A DNA stretch of 41,027 nt from a virus (IMGVR_UViG_3300005782_000009:1-41027); one strand, 5' to 3'. Counted from the stretch's first letter, positions 5,669 through 13,473 are shown. Made by a program: numbers and translations. Notes: generated by a model from the sequence alone, not told the origin.

Positions 5669-6103
5669 ATGACGGAACAGGAAAGCCCAATGTATCTTGA
5701 CAATAAGGGGCAATGGCAAATAAGGGATAGACCTGAGTTGAGGGAGAAGATAGCCTCCATTGTTTTAGCGTATGACCAGAAGGTGAAGCAGTTTCTTGCC
5801 AGTCTTTATTGCGGAGATGGGGATGAAAAGCACCCAAGTATTTCTGAGGCTATCAATGAACTCCTAGCCCTCATTCCTGATATAGAAGAATACCAAGCAG
5901 CAATATCAGCATTAGAAAGTAATTGCATAGCAATAACTAAAGCAGCTAAGGCAAATATGGATATAGAGATAGAAGAAGCCAAGCGTGAGGGGAAGGAGAA
6001 ATTCATAAAGTTTGTGGAGTGGCTGAGGGAAGAGGAGGCAGTATCCCCTGAGGATTGGGACTCGTATTGTGAAGAGAAATGGCAAGCTCTGAAGGGAGAA
6101 TGA
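5669..6103 (+). CDS. Hypothetical protein, helical
   Basis: A 144-residue acidic protein starting MTEQESPMYL. The frame is open from 5555, but AAGGAGG directly precedes this ATG, while the upstream part is Arg-rich and lacks a site. A WQIRDRPELREKIA segment opens the domain and long helices follow (about residues 75-125). The C-terminus is Trp/Glu-rich. Its stop overlaps the start of a 30-residue membrane peptide. The 120 bp between the HNH gene and this start show nothing else. Confidence 0.65.
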   Translation: MTEQESPMYLDNKGQWQIRDRPELREKIASIVLAYDQKVKQFLASLYCGDGDEKHPSISEAINELLALIPDIEEYQAAISALESNCIAITKAAKANMDIEIEEAKREGKEKFIKFVEWLREEEAVSPEDWDSYCEEKWQALKGE

Positions 6104-6192
6104 TGGAAGATAAGATTCTCGTTGGTATCTGGTTCTTAATTTGTATTCTTTTTGGGCTTACTTTGGGGATAATCTATATTACAGGAGGTTAG
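6100..6192 (+). CDS. 30-residue single-helix membrane peptide
   Basis: A short frame beginning with two ATG codons (6100 and 6103) at an ATGA overlap with the previous stop, behind AGGGAG. The peptide is one hydrophobic segment (LVGIWFLICILFGLTLGIIY) with a charged N-terminus and a GG end. It would sit in the inner membrane. Possible roles are an antiholin, a superinfection-exclusion peptide or a modulator of a host membrane protein; none is shown. The next gene's AGGAGG lies at its stop. Confidence 0.55.
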   Translation: MMEDKILVGIWFLICILFGLTLGIIYITGG

Positions 6193-6194
6193 AT

Positions 6195-6344
6195 ATGGTA
6201 GATAAACAGCCAACACAGGAGCAGATTAAACCAGTATCGGAATGTAAATCCCTTGCTGAAGTAATGGCAACTCTTAATCATCTGTGCAAAGAACTTAATG
6301 GGATTAAAGGCGTAAAGGCATCTTTCTCAATTAAAGAGCAGTAA
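6195..6344 (+). CDS. 49-residue hypothetical protein
   Basis: A small protein starting MVDKQPTQEQ, with AGGAGG ideally placed before the ATG. An in-frame extension upstream to 6141 overlaps the membrane peptide and has no ribosome site. One amphipathic helix is likely (LAEVMATLNHLCKEL). Function unknown. Confidence 0.6.
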   Translation: MVDKQPTQEQIKPVSECKSLAEVMATLNHLCKELNGIKGVKASFSIKEQ

Positions 6345-6357
6345 AGGAGGCAAGTAA

Positions 6358-7116
6358 ATGACAGACAAGATAACAGTTCAATCGGTATCAGACATCATAA
6401 CAAGTAAGGCAGATAGGAAATACTTTACCTTTGGGGATATAGGGCAAAAGAGATATGTCTGCTTTATTCCACAGCTAAGGGAATATTGCAAGGTCGGTAG
6501 TGAAATAGAGGTAGACCTTACCCTAGGCAAAACACCAGATGACAGCCCGAGGCTTGATATGATTTATGTCAACGGCAAGCCAGTCATTAGTGTTGAAAAG
6601 AAAACGGCTGGACGAAGTTACGGTAAATCCGACAAGGAACTCCTACAAATAAGGCAACTAGCTGAAGCACAAAACCGCTCTATCCAAGCCCAGACCGCAC
6701 TCAATAGGGCGGTGGATTTATTTGTTAGTGCTGGAGTTAACCCAATTCTTGCAGATGATAACTACCCATCTATATCCAAATTAACCGATAACATAGGGCA
6801 ATACGCCAGAGAATTCTATCAGTTACTTCAATCCCTAACCCAAATATCTGAAGCACAAGTTATACATAAGGAGGTTAAAGATGTTCCTAATAAGGTATCT
6901 ACTGAAGAAACTGGACAAGGAAGTGGAGAATTTGATAAAGAATGGTGGAGGGAGGCACTAGACAGGTTAGATAACAACGCTTGGGTGGCAGAGCAAATAA
7001 AGCTACCTAAAGGACAACATCTCGGTGAAGCTATTAAGAAAATGGACAGTGGTAAAAGAGCCCTACTAAAGAACAGTGTTGAATTAGCACTAGCATATAA
7101 GGAGAAATCAGAATGA
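6358..7116 (+). CDS. Probable single-stranded DNA-binding protein
   Basis: A 252-residue protein. Residues 1-80 look like an OB-fold built of alternating strands (TVQSVSDIITSKADRKYFTF then KVGSEIEVDL and PRLDMIYVNGKPV). Residues 100-165 are helical, with SIQAQTALNRAVDLFVSAG, a segment I associate with phage SSB-like proteins. A linker around 175-195 is followed by an acidic, Trp-containing C-terminal region. A strong AAAGGAGG precedes the ATG. It lies upstream of the helicase and RusA genes, which suits a replication or recombination role. The fold assignment is inferred from pattern, not from a search. Confidence 0.5.
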   Translation: MTDKITVQSVSDIITSKADRKYFTFGDIGQKRYVCFIPQLREYCKVGSEIEVDLTLGKTPDDSPRLDMIYVNGKPVISVEKKTAGRSYGKSDKELLQIRQLAEAQNRSIQAQTALNRAVDLFVSAGVNPILADDNYPSISKLTDNIGQYAREFYQLLQSLTQISEAQVIHKEVKDVPNKVSTEETGQGSGEFDKEWWREALDRLDNNAWVAEQIKLPKGQHLGEAIKKMDSGKRALLKNSVELALAYKEKSE

Positions 7117-7301
7117 GCATAACCATTGATGAAGCCATTGAAGTCAATACTGAGGTTGCGGAGATGAGGGGTAAAAGGTCAACGGCTGAAAAGCGTGAAG
7201 CACTCTGGCTAGGCATTGAAGCCCTGAAACGTTATCAGGATTTCCGTTCTCATCCTGAAATGATACGCTGGGAACCACTACCCGGTGAGACCAAAGACTA
7301 A
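7113..7301 (+). CDS. Small conserved phage protein
   Basis: A 62-residue helical protein. MSITIDEAIE at the start and WLGIEALKRYQDFR in the second half are typical of a very common small phage protein of unknown function. Start overlaps the previous stop (ATGA). Confidence 0.65.
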   Translation: MSITIDEAIEVNTEVAEMRGKRSTAEKREALWLGIEALKRYQDFRSHPEMIRWEPLPGETKD

Positions 7302-7354
7302 TAAGGAGATTGCCCCCAAATATATTAAGCCCCGATGGCAAAAGGAGAACGAAG

Positions 7355-7600
7355 GTGAGTATTAAACAAGAGCTAATTGACCTGATACACCCACATAGAA
7401 TGAACCATATGGTAGCCACCGATGAGCTTGTAAATATTATCTTAAAATACCTCAAGAGCCAGAATGTTGTGAGGCTTAGGGATAACCAGCAAGCACCCTT
7501 CCGCTTTTTACATCCCAATGATAAGCCTAATACAAGTTACGCAAAAGCCAAAGAAGATATGATTAAGGCAAAGTTTAGGGCGGTTGAGGAATTGGAATGA
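7355..7600 (+). CDS. Hypothetical protein (GTG start)
   Basis: An 81-residue protein from GTG 7355, which follows AGGAGA by 6 nt. The frame opens at TTG 7310, but that codon sits directly on its AAGGAGA, so the GTG is preferred. IKQELIDLIHPHRMNHMVAT and a following helix suggest a small winged-helix or helical domain; a C-terminal Lys-rich helix follows. It overlaps the next gene by ATGA. Confidence 0.6.
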   Translation: MSIKQELIDLIHPHRMNHMVATDELVNIILKYLKSQNVVRLRDNQQAPFRFLHPNDKPNTSYAKAKEDMIKAKFRAVEELE

Positions 7601-7863
7601 GTGAAGACTATACACAGCTGTTCTATGTGGGTAGAAATAACCCAAAGTTTAGGGGAGTAAGTTCGGATGGTTATTTGCCAGCACTAGAACCCAAAGAAGA
7701 GCCAGCCGAGCCAATGGAGCATCATATCATATATAACCACATTCATTCTAACCTTAGCGGGAAACAGGCTCACAGCATAGAGAATAACACTAACCAAATA
7801 CTAGCTCTAAAGAAAATTATTAATATGCTTATCGGCAGTAGAAGACCTAAGAGTAAATACTAA
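7597..7863 (+). CDS. Hypothetical protein upstream of the helicase
   Basis: An 88-residue protein with a His-rich middle (EHHIIYNHIHSN) and a basic C-terminus (RRPKSKY). No domain recognised. Coupled by ATGA to the gene before. It is followed by an 89-bp gap that holds iteron-like repeats. Confidence 0.6.
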   Translation: MSEDYTQLFYVGRNNPKFRGVSSDGYLPALEPKEEPAEPMEHHIIYNHIHSNLSGKQAHSIENNTNQILALKKIINMLIGSRRPKSKY

Positions 7864-7896
7864 TACACTAACTAGTTATATAGAAGGGGTGCGAGA

Positions 7897-7928
7897 ATCT
7901 AACAAAAAATCTGTTAGATGCGTTAGAT
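7897..7928. repeat. Iteron-like repeat cluster before the helicase gene
   Basis: ATCTAAC (7897-7903) is inverted relative to GTTAGAT at 7913-7919, and a second direct GTTAGAT follows at 7922-7928, 9 bp on. The first pair forms a 7-bp hairpin with an A-rich loop. The cluster sits in the only sizeable gap of this part of the operon, 25 bp before the helicase ATG. It could be a replication-origin iteron set or an operator. Confidence 0.45.
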
Positions 7929-7952
7929 AGTGTAAGGTCTGTAAGGAGTGTT

Positions 7953-8801
7953 ATGCCAGAGAAAATAACAAGGGAAGTTATAGAGAACTGGGTAAGGCAA
8001 ACAACGGGCGTTTTTAGCTACCAAGATATGTTTAGGGAGGTGCCGATTAACGACCCTACTAACAGGCAAAATGCCTATGTTTATATGAGCAGAATTTGTA
8101 AGGACAGGATTACCAAAGCCATTGATGGAAGACACGGCACATTTAGATTAATTGATAGGGATGCTCCTATTCTAAACTGGAAAGGAGTTAGCGACTTTGA
8201 GGGGCTTGAAATACACTGGCCGTTTAAGCTGGAGGAGTATGTGAAGATATACCCCAAGAATGTTGTTGTGGTTGGTGGCGACCCCAATGAGGGTAAGACT
8301 ACCTTCCTACATAATGTCATTGACCTTAACTGGAGAAGGTATCCCATAGTCCTCTTTGATAGCGAGAATAGTGAGAAGGAGTTAGCCTTGAAGTTTGCCA
8401 ATTATCCCGACCATAAGCTCTGGCCTGATGATTTGGTAAGAGAGAGAAGCCAGAACTTTGCTGATGTGATAGAGCCTGACCACATAAACATCGTTGACTA
8501 CCTAGAGATAACGGATAATTTTTACAGCGTAGCTAAACTTTTAAGGGAAATAAGAGACGCACTTGGTAGGGGGATAGCGATTGTGGCAATCCAGAAAGCT
8601 AAGGGGGCAGAACTTCCAATCGGTAGGGACTTTAGCCGTCAGATAGCAAGGCTCGTGCTAACAATAGACCCAGGCATTTTAACAATAAGAAAAGCTAAAT
8701 CCTTTGCTCAAAGAAATGTCAATCCCAACAATATGAAATTCAAATTCAACTTAACCGATGGTGCTCACTTCACTGGTATAGAAAGAACATATGGAGATTG
8801 A
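7953..8801 (+). CDS. RecA-like replicative helicase/ATPase
   Basis: A 282-residue protein. Residues 1-65 look like a winged-helix domain (ITREVIENWVRQTTGVFSYQ). The RecA-type core starts near residue 100: Walker A GGDPNEGKT (107-115), a Walker B-like strand IVLFDSEN (132-139), and later strand IAIVAIQKAKG followed by GRDFSRQIARL near residue 225. This matches the short DnaB/RepA/AAA_25-type ATPases of phages that lack their own polymerase. Likely role: unwinding or loading at the phage origin. AAGGAG precedes the ATG, and iteron-like repeats lie just upstream. Confidence 0.75.
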   Translation: MPEKITREVIENWVRQTTGVFSYQDMFREVPINDPTNRQNAYVYMSRICKDRITKAIDGRHGTFRLIDRDAPILNWKGVSDFEGLEIHWPFKLEEYVKIYPKNVVVVGGDPNEGKTTFLHNVIDLNWRRYPIVLFDSENSEKELALKFANYPDHKLWPDDLVRERSQNFADVIEPDHINIVDYLEITDNFYSVAKLLREIRDALGRGIAIVAIQKAKGAELPIGRDFSRQIARLVLTIDPGILTIRKAKSFAQRNVNPNNMKFKFNLTDGAHFTGIERTYGD

Positions 8802-8804
8802 ATT

Positions 8805-9161
8805 ATGAGAATATTAGGCTTTAGTAAAAAATGGGATAAGTTAAACGATATGGAATTTACCACTTTCCGTTATCCTAGAGTGGATAGGGATTGGTATATT
8901 GGTGAGAAAGTTCAGGTATTCTATAAGAACCGGAGCCCACAAAGGGAGAGACTGGGGATTGCTCAAATTGTTGATAGGCAACCCAGGGAATTATCGCCCT
9001 ACTTTATGGATGAGTGCCAGCTTGTGAGTTATGAGGAATGTGTTGCTGATGGCTTCCCTAATGGACTAGATGAAATGGTGGCTTTTATGGAGAAGCAATA
9101 TGGGCTAGATTACATATCCAAGTTTAACAAACTAACCTTAAGGTGGATAGAGAAGCAATGA
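8805..9161 (+). CDS. PUA/ASCH-like domain protein
   Basis: A 118-residue protein. MEFTTFRYPRVDRDWYIGE followed by VQVFYKNRSP and LGIAQIVDRQ is the strand pattern of the ASCH/PUA-like fold seen in many small phage proteins, where a basic groove binds RNA or modified nucleotides. The C-terminal half (SYEECVADGFPNGLDEMVAFM) agrees with the usual D-GF motif after the barrel. The exact substrate is unknown. Its stop overlaps the rusA-like start (ATGA). Confidence 0.6.
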   Translation: MRILGFSKKWDKLNDMEFTTFRYPRVDRDWYIGEKVQVFYKNRSPQRERLGIAQIVDRQPRELSPYFMDECQLVSYEECVADGFPNGLDEMVAFMEKQYGLDYISKFNKLTLRWIEKQ

Positions 9162-9493
9162 AAGTAACAGTAGAAATGCCATACATCGGGAAGGAATTGA
9201 GCGTCAATCACTACAAGTACAAGTGGTTCACCAAGAGGGAAACCCGTGACTGGATGGAGGAATTGGGCTGGAAAATCAAGATGTCTCATATTGAGGACTG
9301 GAAGCTACCGCTAAAGGTTCGGTTAGACGGTCAGTTCAAAGATAAAAGAAATCAGCCCGACCTATCCAATCTCTCAAAGGTAATCTTAGATGCCATAGAA
9401 GGGACTACTGGCGTTAATGATAGAGATATGAGGTGGGAAGACGGTGATGTAACCTATGGTAAGCCTAAACTATGGATAACTATTTCAGGGTAA
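9158..9493 (+). CDS. rusA: RusA-family Holliday junction resolvase
   Basis: A 111-residue protein, close to the family's usual 115-130. The key block PDLSNLSKVILDAIEG then VNDRD supplies the acidic residues (D68, D78, D88, D90) and Lys (K74) that form the RusA active site. The N-terminus alternates strands and basic residues as in the family. The enzyme cuts four-way junctions and branched DNA before packaging. The start at 9158 is chosen because it overlaps the upstream stop as ATGA; an in-frame codon at 9143 would add five residues without a site. Confidence 0.85.
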   Translation: MKVTVEMPYIGKELSVNHYKYKWFTKRETRDWMEELGWKIKMSHIEDWKLPLKVRLDGQFKDKRNQPDLSNLSKVILDAIEGTTGVNDRDMRWEDGDVTYGKPKLWITISG

Positions 9494-9533
9494 GAACAAG
9501 ATTGTAATGGAGAGAATATATTAGGAGGTATAG

Positions 9534-9824
9534 ATGATGGATAAAGTAGAGAAGATGGGGGACGATATTTACCAGTCTCTCGTGGAGATACAGGCAGAAG
9601 AAGAAGTTAGGTTAAGCGACAAGGGTTTTGTGACTGACTTTTTATCTCAGAAGCTTGATAAACTTGGCTATCGCAAACTACCCAAAGATAAACCGCCATT
9701 GTTGAGTGATGAGGGGGCTAATTCCGCAGTAACGGATGCTGAGATGTCTCAATATTATGGATGGGATGAAGTTCAGAGGGCTAGGCAAAGGGAAGTAGAT
9801 ATTAAGCATTATGAGGGGAAATGA
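9534..9824 (+). CDS. Hypothetical protein
   Basis: A 96-residue acidic helical protein starting with two Met codons behind AGGAGG. The C-terminal part holds YYGWDEVQRARQREVDIKH. No domain is recognised. Overlaps the HNH gene start by ATGA. Confidence 0.6.
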   Translation: MMDKVEKMGDDIYQSLVEIQAEEEVRLSDKGFVTDFLSQKLDKLGYRKLPKDKPPLLSDEGANSAVTDAEMSQYYGWDEVQRARQREVDIKHYEGK

Positions 9825-10111
9825 TGAAGAAGTCAGGGATAAGCCCAATTAGTGATAAACAGAAGATAGAGTTAGCACTTAGGGCAAGGATTAAGAAAGA
9901 GTTAATTGCTGAGTTTGGGAATAGGTGTATGGTGTGTAGTGGCACTGGGGACTGGAGGGGTATTCAGCTATGCCATAAGATATCCCTAAGCAGAGGGGGC
10001 AAGACGACAAAAGAGAATTGCTATCTAGGATGCGGGAAGTGTCACTTTACCAAAGACCACCATATCAAAGAAGTAAAATCTGAACCGCAATGGAGTAAAG
10101 GAGGTAAGTAA
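9821..10111 (+). CDS. HNH-type zinc nuclease domain protein
   Basis: A 96-residue protein (second ATG at 9824). A basic helical N-terminus is followed by a compact zinc-binding ββα-Me-like core: CMVC, then IQLCHKISLSRGGKTTKENC, then CGKCH and a final DHH. CH in place of the usual DH fits the H of the HNH motif, and N in KENCYLG the central N. Short HNH proteins in phages act as packaging-associated nickases or free nucleases. Its location far from the terminase makes recombination or mobility more likely here. TAATG overlap with the next gene. Confidence 0.7.
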   Translation: MMKKSGISPISDKQKIELALRARIKKELIAEFGNRCMVCSGTGDWRGIQLCHKISLSRGGKTTKENCYLGCGKCHFTKDHHIKEVKSEPQWSKGGK

Positions 10112-10641
10112 TGTCTAACTGGGAAGATACAGTGATGAGTGAAAAGCAAATAGTACAAGTTGTTAAGGATGCCCAATTGCCCTTTGGAATAATAGTTCCC
10201 ATTGGCTCTTATCCTGCACTAGAAGATATTGCTCAAGCCCAAGCCAAAATATCCTTCAAAATGGGCTACAATCAAGCACTCAAAGATATAAAGGAGGTAG
10301 AAAGGTTGATTAAGCAAGCGAGGAACGAGGGATATAAGGCAGGGTATGAACAGAGGAAAAGTGAAGAGGCTACTGTGTCGCTGGCTGAAATGTGCTTAGA
10401 ACACCGCAAGGCAGGGCAGGAAGAGGAAAAAAAGAAGTGGATTAAGGAAGCAAAGAGGATTGGTATTCTAATAGCCAAGCCTAAAGAGCAAGCTGGAATT
10501 GCCAAGGAATACAGGCTACAAGGGATAAGGGAAGTGGTGGAGTGGGGCAAAGGCTGGTGTGCTCATAAAAATTCGTGTAGTCGTAAGCGGGAGTGCCCTA
10601 TATGTTGGCAAGCCAAGTTAGAGGAATGGGGGATAAAATGA
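10111..10641 (+). CDS. Hypothetical coiled-coil protein with C-terminal zinc motif
   Basis: A 176-residue protein. Residues about 45-135 are highly charged helix, likely coiled coil. The C-terminal 35 residues hold WCAHKNSC and CPICW, four Cys suited to one zinc ion, preceded by REVVEWGKGW, a motif seen in other small phage early proteins. Strong GGAGG before the ATG. Function unknown. Confidence 0.65.
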   Translation: MSNWEDTVMSEKQIVQVVKDAQLPFGIIVPIGSYPALEDIAQAQAKISFKMGYNQALKDIKEVERLIKQARNEGYKAGYEQRKSEEATVSLAEMCLEHRKAGQEEEKKKWIKEAKRIGILIAKPKEQAGIAKEYRLQGIREVVEWGKGWCAHKNSCSRKRECPICWQAKLEEWGIK

Positions 10642-10742
10642 ATATAACCACGCAGTATATGGAGTTTTTCACCAACGACCACAAGATAGTGGTATGGCTG
10701 GAGGTAAGGGATGGGGAGTATGTATTAAAGGAGGTAGAATAA
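10638..10742 (+). CDS. 34-residue hypothetical protein
   Basis: A short frame coupled at both ends: ATGA with the previous gene and TAATG with the phosphoesterase start. The peptide MNITTQYMEFFTNDHKIVVW and an acidic tail looks like a small beta structure. The coding sequence near its end also supplies the AAAGGAGG used by the next gene. Confidence 0.55.
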   Translation: MNITTQYMEFFTNDHKIVVWLEVRDGEYVLKEVE

Positions 10743-11833
10743 TGCCTTTACCAAAACTAAATACAGAAGAATGGGCTGAAGAAGTTAAGTTCTATGTGAA
10801 TTCCGACCAGCCCGCCCGGGTAAAAAGAGCCAAGAAATATAATATACTAATGTCCTCTTACGAAAGGCGTATGAGAGAACGGGGTATTAAGGTAAGTGAA
10901 AAGGAACACCACGTTGTTATTGAGAATGAGCCAGAACGCCTACCCTATCCTGACCTTAAAATAAAGCCATTCAAGCCCGCTAAGTCAGGCAGGGACGAGG
11001 AGGACTTGAGCTTGGTTATTGCTGACCCCCACATTGATAAGATAACTGAAAGCTATAACCTTGATATAGCAAAAGCTCGGTTTGACTATTTGCTTGACAG
11101 CACAATGACGATTATAAATCTACATAGACCAATCAGAAAGGTCCACATCTTTATGCTTGGCGATATAGTTCAGGGCGAGAATGCCTATCAGGGCTCAAAG
11201 ATAGGGGAGACAGCAAAGGGTGTTCTTGAGCAGATATATGATGATGCTGTTCCCATTCTCTCTCGGTTCTGTGTATCACTAGCCCAAGGTGTTAGCTCTG
11301 TTGAAGTTTATGGTATCAGGGGTAATCACGGAAGATATGCAAGAGAGGCACCGGACAAGACAAATTGGGATAGCTTCTTTTACAGGGAGCTAGACAGTGC
11401 TATGATTAACCAGAAGACTATTAGTGTCTACCCCCCAAAGGAATTTTACCAGTTAATAAATATACGGGGCTTCAGGTTCTTTCTGGTTCACGGCGACCAA
11501 GTGTATGCTACCGCTGGTATTCCTTTATTTGCTATGAGGCGTAAGATGCAGGAATGGTTTGCCTATGTTGGGGGGTTTAATTATGGCTATGCGGGACATT
11601 TCCACACAGAAGCTAAAGACCAAGTAAACTCTGTCGCCGACTATACAATCTGTCCACCACTAGTAACTGGGGACTCGTGGGCTTTAGAGAAAGTCGGTAG
11701 GGCATCAGAGCCAAAACAGATATGCTTTGGTATCCACGATAAATACGGTCGCACCTTTAACTACCAGTTACACACAGACGATAAATTCTTGCCTAAGCGT
11801 TATGGCGAACCAGAAGGAATAGTTAAGTTATAA
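10742..11833 (+). CDS. Calcineurin-like metallophosphoesterase (SbcD/Mre11-type)
   Basis: A 363-residue protein with all metal-binding motifs in order: ADPHID (D95, H97), GDIVQGE (G140, D141), RGNHGR (N195, H196), VHGDQ (H250, D252) and GHFHTE (H286, H288). The first 85 residues are a helical, basic N-terminal extension found in phage members. This is a two-metal phosphoesterase; in phages such proteins are usually taken as DNA exonucleases or repair enzymes. The ATG at 10742 follows AAAGGAGG and overlaps the 34-codon gene's stop; the frame extends to 10694 but without a site. Confidence 0.85.
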   Translation: MPLPKLNTEEWAEEVKFYVNSDQPARVKRAKKYNILMSSYERRMRERGIKVSEKEHHVVIENEPERLPYPDLKIKPFKPAKSGRDEEDLSLVIADPHIDKITESYNLDIAKARFDYLLDSTMTIINLHRPIRKVHIFMLGDIVQGENAYQGSKIGETAKGVLEQIYDDAVPILSRFCVSLAQGVSSVEVYGIRGNHGRYAREAPDKTNWDSFFYRELDSAMINQKTISVYPPKEFYQLINIRGFRFFLVHGDQVYATAGIPLFAMRRKMQEWFAYVGGFNYGYAGHFHTEAKDQVNSVADYTICPPLVTGDSWALEKVGRASEPKQICFGIHDKYGRTFNYQLHTDDKFLPKRYGEPEGIVKL

Positions 11834-11843
11834 GGAGCAATAG

Positions 11844-12077
11844 ATGGCATACCAGAAAATTTCCCAGACTGATTACGATAAGGCAAAGGGACAATTACGC
11901 TTACAGCTCAATGGCGTGTTCCAAGCCTTTAATCTCTATGGTCTCCATATCTTTATTAACGGAGCTATTGACGAGATAATGGAACTAGCAGAGCAGTTTG
12001 GGCGGAGAGTTAGGGGCGATGATATACCCATCAAATTGAAGAAGAGGAGGCGCAGTAATGATTCAGAGACCCAATAA
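11844..12077 (+). CDS. Hypothetical protein
   Basis: A 77-residue helical protein ending in a strongly basic tail (KLKKRRRS). AAGGAG precedes the ATG. The tail could bind nucleic acid. The last 20 nt overlap the next gene. Confidence 0.6.
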   Translation: MAYQKISQTDYDKAKGQLRLQLNGVFQAFNLYGLHIFINGAIDEIMELAEQFGRRVRGDDIPIKLKKRRRSNDSETQ

Positions 12078-12294
12078 TCCTTACCAAACAGCAGATGGTA
12101 GTGAACCACACCCCGTTTGGAAAAGGGAAAGAGATGCTTTTGAGCGGGGAATGGATGCTATGTCGGAAGCGATAATGGAAGCCCGCCCCAGTAATGATGA
12201 AATTAGGGTTAGGATAATTGAGGCTCTATATGGTGCAACAAGCATACCCCAATTGGAAAAGTGGCTGAAAGAAAGGCTATTACTAAAGCCCTAA
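12058..12294 (+). CDS. Hypothetical phage protein
   Basis: A 78-residue protein starting MIQRPNNPYQ, with WKRERDAFERGMDAM typical of small phage early proteins of unknown function, then two helices. AGGAGG lies inside the end of the previous gene, 9 nt before this ATG. Confidence 0.65.
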   Translation: MIQRPNNPYQTADGSEPHPVWKRERDAFERGMDAMSEAIMEARPSNDEIRVRIIEALYGATSIPQLEKWLKERLLLKP

Positions 12295-12336
12295 TAGAAA
12301 AAGTGAGACCAATATAAAGTAGAGTGATATAGAGTT

Positions 12337-12534
12337 ATGATAACTAAAGCACAGAAAACAGCTAAGAAGATTAAGCCGACAGAATGGAAGTGCATTGTTT
12401 GTGGTGCTGATTGTTCCTTTGGAGTATTTGCTATTATTAAGGGACAACCCTATTGCCTTAAATGCTTCCGTAAATATCGCAGGAAACCTATCCGAGACGC
12501 ACCACAATCAACGAGAAGGGGCACTGCGGGTTAA
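12337..12534 (+). CDS. Small zinc-binding protein
   Basis: A 65-residue basic protein with CIVCG and a CLKC about 24 residues later, a zinc ribbon or LIM-like half. Its ribosome site is weak (only a GAG-like stretch upstream), so expression may be low or the gene coupled by other means. Rich in Lys/Arg, so nucleic-acid binding is likely. Confidence 0.55.
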   Translation: MITKAQKTAKKIKPTEWKCIVCGADCSFGVFAIIKGQPYCLKCFRKYRRKPIRDAPQSTRRGTAG

Positions 12535-12566
12535 AGTAATAGGTTATGCTGTAAGGAGTAAGGTCA

Positions 12567-12800
12567 ATGAAGATTGTGCTTGTGAAATGGGTTGATGCAG
12601 CGGTTCTTCACGGGGCTTGGATGTCTAAAGAAGAGTTGCACGATTTAGATACAACTAACTGTATCAGCATTGGTATCCTTGCCGAAGAAACAGACAGCAC
12701 AATAAAGCTCTACCCGTATTCAAATCCCCTAAATATGTCTTCGCCGACGGCTATTGACAAAAACTCAATAAAGCAAATGTGGCGGTTGAAAGTTGAATGA
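12567..12800 (+). CDS. Conserved hypothetical phage protein
   Basis: A 77-residue protein. MKIVLVKWVDAAVLHGAW, then ISIGILAEETDSTIKLYPY and a C-terminal KSIKQMW-like helix, is the layout of a small phage family I know only as hypothetical, probably a beta barrel. GTAAGGAG precedes the ATG. Confidence 0.65.
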   Translation: MKIVLVKWVDAAVLHGAWMSKEELHDLDTTNCISIGILAEETDSTIKLYPYSNPLNMSSPTAIDKNSIKQMWRLKVE

Positions 12801-12891
12801 GTGGCTTGAGTTAATAATAGAAGCTCAGATTTGTGCCTGTTACTGCTTAATGGTGCACTATTTGTGGGCACGGTGGAAAAGAAGGAAATGA
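12793..12891 (+). CDS. 32-residue peptide, TTG start
   Basis: A frame from TTG 12793 to a stop that overlaps the next ATG as ATGA. The peptide MNEWLELIIEAQICACYCLM then WARWKRRK looks like a membrane-active or amphipathic helix with a basic tail. The start codon is weak and no clear ribosome site is present, but stop-start coupling to the downstream gene supports it. Confidence 0.35.
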   Translation: MNEWLELIIEAQICACYCLMVHYLWARWKRRK

Positions 12892-13280
12892 GGAAGAGGG
12901 TTTGCCCGTTAATAAAGATGGGAATATCGCCAAGTGATACAGGCTTAGGCAGTGATATAGATAGAAAGGTTATTGACGCTTGCTTGAAATGTAAGTTTAA
13001 GTTCTGTCTCTTTAACAATGGGCGGAAACCTGGCCCGATTAAATCAGATAAGGCAACCAAGAAAGTCTATCAGTGTCTATCCTGTAAAGATATTATGACA
13101 CTATACTTTGAAGATGGGAGATTAGAGACAGTTAAAGAGGTCGCCCCCAGACAATATCGTGGTAGTAGGAGACTTCAGACTAGACCTGCGGGTAAGTATG
13201 TTCAGAAAGGAGGTGGGATTCTTCACAAACATATAGACGGATTACATTTGTGCCAAGAGATTAAAAGGAGGGTTAAATGA
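12888..13280 (+). CDS. Cys-rich hypothetical protein
   Basis: A 130-residue basic protein. Cys pairs at CLKCKFKFC and CLSCK suggest one or two zinc sites; the C-terminal third is Arg/Lys-rich. The frame is open from TTG 12831, but AGAAGGA just before ATG 12888 and the ATGA overlap favour the shorter form. ATGA overlap also at its end. Possibly a transcriptional regulator or nucleic-acid-binding protein; not recognised. Confidence 0.55.
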   Translation: MRKRVCPLIKMGISPSDTGLGSDIDRKVIDACLKCKFKFCLFNNGRKPGPIKSDKATKKVYQCLSCKDIMTLYFEDGRLETVKEVAPRQYRGSRRLQTRPAGKYVQKGGGILHKHIDGLHLCQEIKRRVK

Positions 13281-13459
13281 AAATATCTTTAGAGTTGGAA
13301 CAAAGCTGGGAAACTGCTAGTGAGTTACGTGAATATCTTGGTAAACTTGAAAGAACTCTTCAGAGAATTTACGAGATGGAAGCCGAAGCACCTACAAATT
13401 GGTTCTTTGACATTGAAGAGACTGAAGACGAACATACAATTAAATTGACACATCTATAA
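13277..13459 (+). CDS. 60-residue hypothetical protein
   Basis: A small acidic protein starting MKISLELEQS, with a helix (SELREYLGKLERTLQRIYEM) followed by short strands. It has a strong AAAAGGAGGG site and ATGA coupling to the previous gene. Function unknown. Confidence 0.65.
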   Translation: MKISLELEQSWETASELREYLGKLERTLQRIYEMEAEAPTNWFFDIEETEDEHTIKLTHL

Positions 13460-13473
13460 ATTGGAGGTAAACA

